Below, one piece after another: positions 1 to 11,100 of a stretch of 47,271 nucleotides of DNA. Source of the DNA: Zygnema circumcarinatum (taxonomy: Eukaryota > Streptophyta > Zygnematophyceae > Zygnematales > Zygnemataceae); NCBI GenBank assembly GCA_037447605.1, contig CM074808.1, positions 3,811,188-3,858,458 on the forward strand. The letters are read 5' to 3'. The position numbers were made by a program, and so were the translations under genes. Position 1 is the stretch's first letter, and the number at the start of each line of letters is the position of its first letter. The notes beneath the pieces were generated by a model. That model made no database searches, was not told the origin of the DNA, and worked only from the letters and a program-made list of their open reading frames with translations.

Positions 1-470
1 GGGAGGGGAGAGAGAGGGAGAGAGGGGGGAGGGGGGAGAGGGGGAAGAGAGGGAGAGAGGGTGGAGAAGGGGGAGAGGGGGAGTGTGGGGGAAGGGGGGG
101 AAGGGGGGAGAGAGGGGGAGAAGGGGGAGGGGGAGGTAGGGTGGAGGGGGGCGAGGGGAAGAAGGAGCAAGCGAGGAGTGGGAGAGGTGGAGGAGTGCGA
201 GCTGACAGATAGGGGGAGAGGAGTACAACAGGGCGAGGGGAAGGGAGAAAAAGTGAAGAGGAAAGGACGAGGAGTGGAAGAGGTAGAAGAGAGCAGGAGA
301 GAGTGAGGTGTGGAAGTGGGAGAGGAGTGGGAGCCGAGAGAGAGGGTGAGGGACGCAAGACGAAGAAGGAGCGGAGTGGGAGAGGGAGACAAGGGAGAGC
401 TGAGAGGGGGGAGAGGAGTGCGAGAAGGGGAGGGAGAGAGAGAGGACTGAGAGAAGGAGCGCTTGGTCGT
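1..470. repeat. Purine-rich low-complexity tract
   Basis: The + strand is almost entirely G and A with imperfect GGGAGA and GAGA units. Open frames here are by-products of the scarcity of T. No codon structure or recognisable protein is visible. Confidence 0.8.
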
Positions 471-2107
471 CAATTGGATTAAATTTGTAAATAAAAAACC
501 TCCGGATTCTGAAAAAACTTAATACATTGAAGAATTTTCGTAGTAAATAGTGAGAGAATTGAGGATCCAATTCTGCTTTAGAAACTAAAATTTGTATTTT
601 AAGTTTTGAGATGGGTCCTGAAACCTTATTGGGTGAGTAGAACAGAAGCTGCGTTGGAATTGTGGAGAGTTTACAGAACAGGTCCAAAACAAATAATCCA
701 AAATGTGTGAAATCTGTTTAGCCCGAAATAACTGAAAACTCAAATTTGATATCCCGAAACTTGAAACCCCAAACCCTGAATACGCAAACGAACCAGTGGG
801 GGTGAATGGGGGTTTTGGGTTGTGTGAGAGCGGGAGAGAGAGAAGAGGGGGGGAAGAGGGAGAGAGAGAGATAGAGAGATAGAGAGAAAGAGAGAGAGAG
901 AGAGAGAGAGGGGGGGGGAGGGAGAGGAAGGAGAGAAAGTAGATATCACGTGGAGTCCTTACTTTATCCTCTCACCGATAGGAGGCAGCGAGATGGAGAG
1001 AGGAGGTAGGACGAGGGAGTCCTCCCAGTATTCCACGTGGCGGGCGCTAATAATGCCACGTGGCGCAAACAAGCTTAACGAGGGACGTGTCGCGCTGAGA
1101 TGGACCGCACGTGTGAAGGTGCCTCGTGGTTCGGCCACGTGGAGGGCGCGCAGACCATGGGGCTGTTCGGCTGGTCAATCCCCCTTTGCTTCAATCCCTC
1201 TTATTTTTCTCTGCCCCGGCCAGATCTAAAATGCTATTCTGGCCGTTTTGGTGGGATACCCGTTTTATGCGGTCAGGCTACTGACAAAAAAGCCCGAAGG
1301 AAAGAATACGGGAAAAACGTTTTCATCCTGCCCGTTCTTACATATTCCGATGGCAAAAACACTCTTCCTGAGGGCATTCAACTGTTTTTGAGTTTCAAAG
1401 GTTTTCGTCGTGTGTGCCCGAAGGGAAAAAAGGCTTATTTTTGACTTCCAAAAGTTTGTTTTCAGCTGACCGTTGACATTGATTGGTGGGTCCCACCTTC
1501 GACGTCCACCGACATCCACCGACACCACCGACATCCTACCAGCAATAGATGCACGCCACGTCACTGTCCAGGTCTTTTGGCCACAAATTCAGATTTTCCA
1601 GGCGGGATTTGCAGAATATTGACGTGGCCACCTATCATTGGTCTACGCCACGATAGCCGACAAAACTTTGAGTGGATATTTTATGCCTCGCCAAATTCTT
1701 TTATGAATTTTGGAACCGGAATGTAATTTCAAATTTTGACTCTAGTGTCCCAACTCCGTATCGCTCAATATCCCGATATTACAATACAGTACGGTATGGG
1801 GCACGCATCGATACGATGTGGATTCACGCATAATATCGAGAATATCCAATGTATCGGGGATATTATCGGGCACACACTCACTTCTAGGGACCAAACGACT
1901 ACAAATCGAAACCAAGCCAACATTAGACCTTCAACAACAACTTGTTGGGCTTTGCCCAAATTTGGAACAATATACACATGAACAAGGAAAAGCTATATAT
2001 GAAATGCAACTTTCTTCACATATGAACGAATAAATAAACAAACACGAAAATGATGTTTCAGTATATAATTTTTTGGCATTTCAAACCATCATGTTATGTG
2101 CATGATG

Positions 2108-2141
2108 ATGATGTGAGGCATGCATGCATGCCTCACATCAT
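2108..2141. repeat. 34-bp perfect palindrome centred on GCATGCATGC
   Basis: The sequence equals its own reverse complement over 34 bases with no spacer. The centre is an alternating purine-pyrimidine CATGCATG core, the RY element recognised by plant B3-domain factors, flanked by ATGATGTGAG arms. Confidence 0.85.
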
Positions 2142-2375
2142 ACTTAGAACTCAGAAGTTGGGCCCAAGGGCGGTTATCGACCCTATTGTGCAAGCTGAAA
2201 AGTTTGCAAATCGAACTCTTATTATTGTACTAGTAGTGTGAACACGTCCGGGAAACCCTGGACCATGAGACCGCCCATGATGGAGTTTTGTGTTGAAAAA
2301 CAACATGGTCTATAGCAAGCTTGGAAGCCATCACTTCTCAACGTCGTCACGTGACGGACCCGCAAGGTCCGCAAA

Positions 2376-2455
2376 CCCTATTATGTGAAACCCTAATTTT
2401 CCTTAAAACCCTAATTTTTCCTAAAACCCTAATTTTCCCTTAAACCCTAACCTTC
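2376..2455 (+). repeat. Degenerate interstitial telomere-like repeats
   Basis: Five or six copies of an AAACCCTAA motif separated by short T-rich spacers. This resembles plant telomere repeats or telo-box promoter motifs. Spacing is irregular, so it is not a true telomere array. Confidence 0.6.
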
Positions 2456-2605
2456 AATCTGACCGCCCCTGCTGACCCCTCCCTCCAATCTAGTCAAAGT
2501 ATTCAGCGCATTTGCTTATTAGATAAGAGGACTGAACCGAGAAATTTACAATACATAGAATGGCAAGTTCGCCAAACACAGTGAAAAAAAGTTTGTAGTT
2601 TTGAC

Positions 2606-5600
2606 CTAATTTCCACGCACCAACTTCAGCAGCGCAACCGCCTGCATGCAAAAAACGGTTGAAAAGCATAGAAACAGTCAGGCCTTCCGTTGAACTTTGA
2701 CAGAACTGTGAGCATGGAACATGGGAGTGGGTCCTTACATCTATCAACTGTAACTGAACTGAAACTGAAGCTTCTTCCCATTGTTTATTTCGCACTTGAT
2801 TTTATTCAATCTTCTTTCTTTCTTAAAAAAAAATTGCCAAGAATATTCAAGAAACAGATTCTGCAGGTTATTGCGGGGTTCAGAAACTATCAAAGTTTTA
2901 TGACGCTTCAGGATTAAGGCTTTAAAGCTCCAAGGTGTTCCAGGGTTACGTATTTTTGAGAGTTCAAGAAAGTTCTCGAAGTTTTTGTCTACAGTAATAG
3001 TTCGATTCAACAAATTTTAGGGTTTGACAAGCTTCTGAGGTTTCTGAGGGTTCAGAATTAGGGTTTCCGTGCATTCTAGGGATTCCAGGCTCTATATGGT
3101 TTCCAGGTTTTCTAGGGTTCAGAAACATCGCAGAAATTTCAACTTCTCAAACTTCTTCTATGCTTCTGCATGTCCCTAGGGCTTCCCTTAGATTTTTCAG
3201 GTTTATAAAGAGTCCGTAAATATTTAGGGTTGAGGGCTTTTAGATTTCTTCTAAAAAATCTTGCGCCTTTAAATGGGCTTTCCAGGTCTACAAAGGGCTC
3301 TAAGGATTTTTGAAAGTTCCTAACTAGAATTTTAGGTTTTCAAATTAAAGTCTTCCAAGTTTCTAACTCGGATTTAGAAACTTTAGACCGAGGATATCAA
3401 AGTGTCCAAGTATGGTTTCCAGCCCAGTCTCCAAATTACTTCAAAATTTTTGCAGGGTCTCTCAGTATCTTCCTCTCTCTCCCTCTTCCCCTCTCTCCCA
3501 ACCCTTTCCTCTCCCGCTCTCTTCCCCTTCCCCTCCCCCCCCCTCCCCCTCCTCCCTCTCTCCTCTCCCCTCTCCACTCTCCCCTCTCCCCTCTCCCCCT
3601 CTCTCCCACTCCTTTCCCCTCCCTCTCTCTTCCCCCTCCCCTTCCCCTCCCCCTCCTCCCTCCCCCTCTCCCTTCTCCCCTCTTCCCTCTCCCCTTTCCC
3701 TCTCTCTCTCCCCCCTCTCTCCTCTCCCCTCTCCCCTCTCCCCTCTCCCTCCCTCTCTCTCTCCCCAACCCCCCCCCCGCTCCCCCTCTCTCTCCCTCTC
3801 CCTCTCTCACCTTCTCCCTCCCTCTTTGCGTCCCGTGCTCCGATATGACCACCAGCGTGGGCAGCACCATCTCCGCCCTCAGTGCCTCTAGCGCCTCCTC
3901 TCCGGACTGCGCCAATAGGAGCAGCGCAGAGACCGCGTGGGCCTGTGCGCGAAGCGAGGGGCCCTCCAATACGTTCACAACCGTTTCTATGTTCTCCTCC
4001 GTTAGCATACGCGCACAGGCCTCCTTCGACTTCGCCAAAGTGGCCAGCAAAAGGACAAGCTCCTCCTCCATGTCGGCAGGGGAAGCTAGAAGCTGGAGGA
4101 CGAATTCCACGACGCCACGTGTCACCATGTCGGACCGACATTTTTCAACCATGGCGAGGTTCACTAGCCCCATCGCCGCGTCTTTTCTCGTTCGCGATTT
4201 TTCACTCGACTCTAATTCTTTCAACAAATGGGGAACCACATTGAGACGGAGCATGTGTTCTCTGTTGGTGGGTTCTACGGAAAGGTTACATAGAGCCCCG
4301 AGAGCGTTCTCCCGCACGTCTACCGTCTCTCCCTCCATCATAAGACGGCCGAGTGGTTCTATGGCTCCCGCAGCCGCAATGGGTCGTTTAAGCTCTATCT
4401 CCCACGCTAAATTCAGCAAAGTAGCAGCGGCATTTTCTACTATATTTGTTACTTTGCAGCTTAAGAGCTCCACTAAGAGAGGGACAGCTCCCAGTTGAGC
4501 CATGGCTTGCCTTGTGGGCCAAGAATCCTTCGACATCACTCGAAGCTCTTGCACCGCTCTCACTTTCGCCTCTCCCTCCTCACCACTCCCTACCTCTATC
4601 GCTGCTTTAATCTCTGCTTCTGTGGGAGGCACAGGTGCCGCAGGCGAGCTCCGCCTCCTCGATAAAGTGGGGATTTCTCCTTTTCTTGGCGTTCCCGGAG
4701 ACGGCGGAAAATTCATTCCTGTTGAAGTTTGAGACATTTGAGCCTGAGGTGTTTCAAGAGAATTATGATTTAAAGAGTCGGGAGACGGAGTAAGGGACTG
4801 ACTCCGCAACATCATACTGCGAAAATCTTGCAATCTCTGCGATCGAGAACTCGTTATTCTGTTTCTTCCCGACCCTGCTCTTCCTAATCCTTGCTCTCTC
4901 TCAACTCCTTCCCCGTCTTTCTTGCCCGATTCTCTCACTGCCAAGTCACTCTCAGAGCTACCGCTCTCCCCTCCCTCTCCCCCACCTCTCTCTCCCCCGC
5001 CCTCGCCCTCTCCCCTCATTCCACCCCCTACCCCCACCCCCCCTCCCCTCACTTCCCCATTCCCCCCTCCCCTCTTTCCTCCCTCTCCCCCCTCTCCCTC
5101 TCCCCTCTCTCTCCCCCCTCCCCCTCCCCCTCCCTCCCCTCTCCCGCTGCTGCTCTCTCTCGCCCTCATCTCCCGCACCACCCGCGCTATCTTCTCCTCA
5201 TTCACAGTCACTTTGCTGGGTCGCATCACTCCATGCGCCTCGCACCAATTGTCCACCATTGATCGGAGCACATCATTGGCTTTGAGTGTGCCACGTGTCA
5301 GCTTCTGATGGGTCACCGGACACTCCTCATAGCCCAGCCCCAGAAAGCACTGAATGTAGGCCCTCTCAAAGCTCTCCCCCGACGACCCACTCACAGGGTC
5401 GACCATTAAGCTCTCCGAAATTGGGCACACAAATTTTTTCGGAATTAGCCCTCCGCTGGTAAGCCATTCGGCTACGGTCAACTTCCGGTTGACCTCCGTC
5501 TGCGCCTGTCGGAGTGCATTCCCTACATTGTCTACATTCCGTGAAGTCCGTACAGGCTCCGTACCGGCTCCCTCCTCGCGCTCGCCCTTGAGGGAGGCGC

Positions 5601-5658
5601 TGCGGCGCTGCGGCTTGGGCCCGAACAGGCTGCCCAGGACGCCGCGGGCGCCCGGCAT
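2606..5658 (-). CDS. U-box / armadillo-repeat E3 ubiquitin ligase (PUB-type)
   Basis: Two exons: 5658-3811 and 2641-2606 (complement), joined in phase 0 by a 1.17-kb intron (donor GTGAGA, acceptor TGCATGCAG), giving 627 codons. Residues about 72-146 are a U-box starting IPKKFVCPIS, with the CPVT turn and a WCEAHG end. Residues about 150-250 are a Gly/Glu/Arg-rich linker. Roughly residues 345-610 are armadillo repeats with LGAVPLLVELL and ENALGALCNLS type helices. The last exon supplies AVALLKLVRGN, matching the usual C-terminal helix of plant U-box ARM proteins, which makes the joint convincing. U-box domains bind E2 enzymes and ARM repeats bind substrate; the likely site is cytosol or nucleus. 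The ATG at 5658 is the first in frame. The N-terminal region is short and the UND domain of longer PUB proteins is not evident. The substrate is unknown. Confidence 0.9.
3455..3810 (-). repeat. Purine/pyrimidine tract in the U-box intron
   Basis: This part of the intron is nearly pure CT on the + strand (GA on the gene strand). It follows the donor directly and explains long spurious reading frames that run on past exon 1. Confidence 0.75.
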
Positions 5659-6859
5659 GTGTCGCTGTTGCAGTTGCAGTTTCAGTACCCGTTAGGGTAT
5701 ACGCCGGGGTCGGCTCCCGCTTTCGGTTTCAGTTGCAGGTTTCTCTCTCTCTCTCTCCCCCCCTCTATCTCTTCCCCTCGTTCGCTTTCAACCAATTCCC
5801 CTCTCCCTCTCTCTCCCTCCTTCACTCTCGCCCTTCGCCCTCTCCCTCTCCCTCTCTTTCTTCCCCTCCCGCTGACTCTCCCTCCCTCTCTCCTTCTCCC
5901 TCCCTCCTACACCCTTGCCCTCCCTCTCTCCCTTCGCTCTCTCTCTCTCCCTCCCGCTGTCTCTCTCTCTCTCCTACTCCCTCCTCCCTCTCACTCCCTC
6001 TCCTTCACCCTCTTCCTTTCCCCCCTCACTCTCTCTCCCTCCCTCTCTCCCCCTTCGCCCTCTCCCTCCCTTCGCCCTCCCCCTCTTCCTCTCTTTCTCC
6101 GTCCCGCTGTCACTCCCCCTCGTTCACCCTTTTCCCCCCTCCCATCTTTCTCTCTCTCCCTCACTCCCTCTCCCTCGCCCTCCCACTCCCCTCGCCCCCT
6201 CCCCGGTCCTAGTCTTGAGCCGCCAGTCGTCATACGACGTCACCCGCCCAATCACACCGAGGTCCTACCCGCGGGCAGAAAAACAAACACTATTGTCTGC
6301 CCGCTTGACGAAAAACCTTTCTTTACGGGCGTGTCAGACTTCAAAAATTCTCGCAATATCGTAAAACCGAACAAGTTGAGAAATTTCGTAAGCGAGTTTA
6401 CTTAATTTCTCAATTCTCAATCTTGTTGAATAATAGGTTGAACTTTGAACACTCGAGGTCGATTTTTTTTCAATTTAAGAAAGCGAAAAGTTTGAAGAAA
6501 AAAGTTCAAAGATTCTATTGGTTCGGTCGTCCTCTTGATTCCACTTTTTGTCACGTTGGTTCCGTCCGATTAGAGAGATTCAGCTAACCCGGGTTGACCC
6601 AGTTTTTTCGTACGACTCTCCCGAGAGCAGATCAACAAATTTCTGTACGAACAACCGGCTTCACGCGATACGATCCGCTAAAATCTCATTGTTGATCAGT
6701 GGACCCAGGGAAAACCCGACTTGAACACGGACAATAATTAATTGTTCAATGTTCAATTGGTTCTCCGTAAAAATTAGCATTGAGAAAAAATTTAGGAGTT
6801 CATTTGTCATTTCTCAAAATGAATCGTGTTCACAGATTTAGGGTCAACCTTTTTCCGTT

Positions 6860-6985
6860 TCGTACAGGTACAAATTCGTACGCTTCCGGTAAAAGACAGT
6901 ACGTTCTCTGTACGGGAAGAAACGTGCTCAGTACGAGAAAGTACATTTCCTGTATTTTCTTTCCGTACGAATTCGTACTTTTGCC
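6860..6985. promoter_or_regulatory. GTAC-core cluster upstream of the U-box gene
   Basis: Nine GTAC cores occur in about 125 bp, several as CGTACG or CGTACA, about 1.2 kb upstream of the U-box start on the opposite strand. GTAC is the core bound by SBP/SPL factors and by the algal copper regulator CRR1. Similar clusters lie upstream of every other gene start here. Regulatory function is inferred. Confidence 0.4.
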
Positions 6986-8067
6986 AGCAGAGTTCCGCAC
7001 CAAAATTCGGAATCAGTTCTCAGCCTCAGCCGCTGCATGAATTTTGCATTCTAAACTATCAACGGAGGCCGACACGTGGCAAAAAGTGCTTAACGTCCAC
7101 GTGTCCACCTTTCAATCGTCCATGAGTATCACGTGGCTAACACGTGTCGATTTCTGGTTGGCTCCAACGCCTCCCGGCGATCCAATCGGCTCGCAAATGC
7201 GGATGGTTTTTTAAATCCAGCGGTCGTAAATTTTCGGTTCGGAGGTTGCAAACTTTCCGACTCAGTTTGCAACTCCGCTCCTTCAACCAACGGTTGGTCG
7301 AAGTTGGACACGTGGACCCCGTGTCTTATATGTAAAGGCGACGCAGGTTGCAAACTCGGAAATACGCCAAAGTGATGATGTCACGATGAGGTCAGAATAA
7401 AACGACAAGCATTATTTCGAAGTATTTTCCCACTTGTGATGCCACAAGCCGTACTGCACCAGATAATGTTTTGTCGTTTAGCGGAATACAGCACTTGGCA
7501 CTAATGCCGTCCGAACGAAAATAAAAAACCCGAAACCAAAACCAAACCAAAACCACAGAAACCCAAACTTAGAAACCATCAACACATCAAGATCAAGATC
7601 ATGATCAAGATCAAGATCCCACATCAAGATTGTCCGCAAAACCCTGCCCAACATGTTGGGGTTTCTGTACAAAAATGTAATCGCAAGTTTTTGAGCATTG
7701 TGGGCCATTCTAGGCTCCATCCTTCCTTCCCGACACGTGGCTCATCAATTAACTGAAAAAGACCTACACGCTTGGGCACTGCCCGGATCCTTATTAAACT
7801 TTGTCCTCTTCTTCAGGACTTGCCCCTCCTTATGGCCAAAATGTACGGTCATGATGACATGACCGAACTCTAAAAAGGAGGGCCCAAACACAACACAAAA
7901 AAAAAAAAACCCCTTAGCAAAAAAAATAGTAATAATGAATGTAACTTCTTAGCCTATTCTCCACCCCCCGCCACTCCCTTACCTTCCCTTCCCTTCTCTT
8001 CCCTTTTCTTTCCGCTGCGCTCCGTTCCGCTGAGCTCCGTTCCGTTAAACTCCAACATAGAACGGCC

Positions 8068-8074
8068 CATGCCC

Positions 8075-8105
<31 letters not shown>

Positions 8106-8117
8106 CATGCCCATGCC
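8068..8117. repeat. (CCATGC)n hexamer repeat
   Basis: About eight imperfect CCATGC units abut the stop codon of the left protease gene, so on the gene strand they form the first bases of the 3' UTR as a GCATGG repeat. Confidence 0.85.
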
Positions 8118-11100
8118 TCACTTCTTGCACTTGTTCCGGAGGCTGACCCTGGTGGGCCTGTAGGCCGCGGTGGGCGCGCAGACCGTCCGCCCCAATATGA
8201 GCTTCCGGTTGTTGCAGGGCTGGCCCTGGTTGAGGCACGTGAAGATGTTGAGGTTGCACCGGAACGTGCCCGAGTACACCTTGGTCAGGCAGGTCTGCCC
8301 GGGGCCCTTCACCAGGAGGGCCTTGGCCTTGCGGGGGGGCGTCGTGTACTTCTTGTCCGTGCACGCGTTCCTTGAACACCCGGTGGATCCGAACACTTGG
8401 GGCACGTACGGCAGAATGCAGATCTGCAAGGGGGTGGATCGGAGGGGATGGTGGATCAGGAAGTGGATCAAGAGGTGGATGAGAAGATGGACAGGATGGA
8501 TGAAAAGGTGGACCAGTCGGTGGACAACGGAGCTAGTAAGAAGGGGTGGATCAAATAATGGATCAGAAGGTGGATCAGGTGGATCGAGAGATGGATCCAA
8601 AACAAGGAGAAGCAACGTCTCCTCAAGGATTTCACATTCTGAGGGTTTTCCATAACCTAGAAAGTTATTTGAACGATTGCAGGAGTTTGGGGTTTAGGGT
8701 TGAGCGGCGGCCGACCAGGTCCCCCTGCACGAGCGCGTCGCAGTTGATCCCGGGGTTGAGCGCGAAGAACTCGAGCGCCGTGGTGCGGCCCGCGTACAGA
8801 AAGGCGCAGCCGCGGCCGCGGTCCGCTGGGAGCACCTCGTAGTACTGCCCGCACAGCTGGCTCTTGTAGTACGGGCTCGGCTCCACGCACACCTGCACGG
8901 GGACCGCCACAGGGAGAGACAGAGAGAGAGAGAGTGAGTGAGAGAGTGAGAGAGGGAGAGGAGGGGAGGGGGAGAGGAGGGGGGGGAGAGAGATAAGGGG
9001 AGGGGGGGAGAGAGAAGTGGTGGGGGGGAGAGAAGGGGGAGGGAGAGAGAGAGGGGGGGAGCGAGAGGGGAATGGAGGGGGAGGAGGGAGAGGGGAAGGA
9101 AGGGGGGGAGAGAGAAGGGGGGAGGGAGATGGGAGGGGGGAGGGAGAGGGAAGGAGGGAGAAGGGGGGACTGAGAGGGGAGGGAGGGAGAGAAGGGGGGT
9201 GGAGAGGGAGAGGGGGAGAGGGAGAAGGGAAGGGAGGGAAGGGGGAGGGAGAGAGAGGGGGGGGAGGTAGAGTGAAGGTTTGGGGTAACGGAACGGCAAG
9301 GGGCCTGTCGGGTCAGAGCGCGCGCACACGCCCTCAGGGGGGACTCCACGAGGCGGATTCAAACGGCGCCACGTGGATTGCGCGCCTTTTTGTCTTTTTT
9401 GGGTTTCCAAGTTTTCTAACCGCGCTTTCCAATCAGTGTTCACCACGTGGTCGCCACGTGGTGAACACGTGGTCAGCGCCAATTGGCTGCGAGCTCTCCG
9501 CTTGCGAGCGGCGGTCGCGGCGGGTCGTTGGATGCGAGTTGACGTGGCAGCCATTCCGGAGGTCAATCGGGACGGATGCCACGTGGCGGCGCGCGGTTGG
9601 GCGAACGGACGTTTTCCAGTCAACGTTTCGCAAAACGGCCCAGGAGAGGTGTCGGGTTTCGAAAAATTTGACGTGGCGCCAACGTGGCGGCCACGTCGGC
9701 GCCACGTTGGCGACACGTTAGCTCCATGTAGGTGCCACGTCGGCAAAACGAGCCCTCAAGGAACCCGGAGGCGCGTCGCACACGACGGGCGAATTTCTCC
9801 ATGGAACCCGCCCTGAGCAAGTCTCTCTCTCTCTCTCTCTCTCGCTCTCTAGCCCCCCTGTCCTCTCTCTCTCCCTCCCCTCATCTCTCTGTCTCACTTC
9901 CCGCCCTTCTCTCGCTCCCTCTTCCTCTCCCTCATCTTCTCACTCTCTCTCCCACCCTTCCCTCTCCCACTCTCTCTCACTCTCACCCTCAACCCCCTCT
10001 TCTCTTCTCTTCCCCCCCCCCCTCCCCCACACACATAATACATCTCCCCCTCTGGCGAGTTTTTAGGGTTCGCATGCAGCGCACGTACCGGCAGATTCGG
10101 GCCCAAATCCGCATCGGGGTTGTCGCAGTTGAGGCTTGAAGACGGGTTAACGCTCGTCAAGGTCGCCACACTTAGGGACTTGGGAGGCGCAGTAAACAGA
10201 CTCACGATGCTGTTACATGTGTCACCCTGTAAAAATAATCAAGAAAAAATTAAACAACGAAAACCCCAGATGGCGCATCACATTATCTTGCCTTAACATT
10301 GACTGCACATTTCAAAAAAAAAAAAAAAAAAATGAAATGTTGCATTCAAAATAAGGGGCTTGACTGCTGCTTACTCTGACAGTGCTGTATATGACTCCGC
10401 ATTCGATGTCTCGGTCGACAGGTCCAATTGAGAGCTCGGTCCCTCCCGGAACCGTGTATGCAGTCGTGCCAGATCCGCAAAAAGCATCGAGATACTGCAT
10501 GCAGGCAGATATGCAGAATTTAGTTTTTTCCTCAAAAAAGTCAGTGAAAGAGTCAACTATTTTTTCTTTAAGAAAATAACAGAAAATTCTAGAAAACTCA
10601 ACAACCAGAATGACCTGAAAAACGAAAACCAAAAGCAACATCGGAGAAAAGTCGGGCAAAAAATGAGTGAGGGCGTACAGGATTCAAGTACAGAAGGTCA
10701 GTGGGGTTCAAAAAGTTGATCTCTGCAATCTGCATGCAGGTGAGACCTCCCGCCGGGACGGTATAAGTGTTGTTTTCCGCAGAAAGGGCGCCTGCTGCAA
10801 CTGCAAAGGAAAATAGCCACATAGGACGAGAAGTATCGGACAAGGGTTAGTGACTGAGTCAAAACTTGGTTTCACATACGGAAATTTGTGTTTAATAAGT
10901 TGGAAAGGCTGCTCCCTCTTCCTCTTTTCCCATTTCCCTGTTCCTCTTTCCTGTCGGAATTCGAACTTTGAACTTACTGGGAATGCAGGTTACGGAACCG
11001 TCCGGTCGCATTCCTTCTGTGAAACCACTGAAAGCAGAGCAGTCGCATGAGTAGGCCCCTGATCCGGTGTTTGCGCATCTGTAGGAGCAAAATTTGGGGA

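Larger units (their letters stand above)
471..2605. other. Intergenic region downstream of the U-box gene
   Basis: No supportable gene. It holds G-box-like CACGTG motifs (near 949, 1035, 1058 and 1137), a (GA)n run near 840-930, a cluster of TATCG/CGATA words at about 1757-1875, a 34-bp perfect palindrome at 2108-2141 and a degenerate CCCTAAA array at about 2376-2455. Confidence 0.5.
5659..8117. other. Intergenic region between U-box gene start and left protease stop
   Basis: No supportable gene. It holds a CT-rich tract (about 5735-6205), a dense GTAC-core cluster (6860-6985), repeated CACGTG motifs (about 7073-7145, 7311 and 7735) near CCAAT/ATTGG words, an AAGATC-rich simple repeat (about 7525-7630) and a (CCATGC)n repeat at 8068-8117. 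Confidence 0.5.

Noticed and set aside
5659-6405. Ser/Leu/Pro-rich frame of 248 codons upstream of the U-box gene
   Set aside because: Pure CT low-complexity leader; no acceptor or donor pattern and no domain.
9373-9816. Open frames of about 147 codons in intron 16 of the left protease
   Set aside because: No recognisable protein; residues reflect repeated CACGTGG words.
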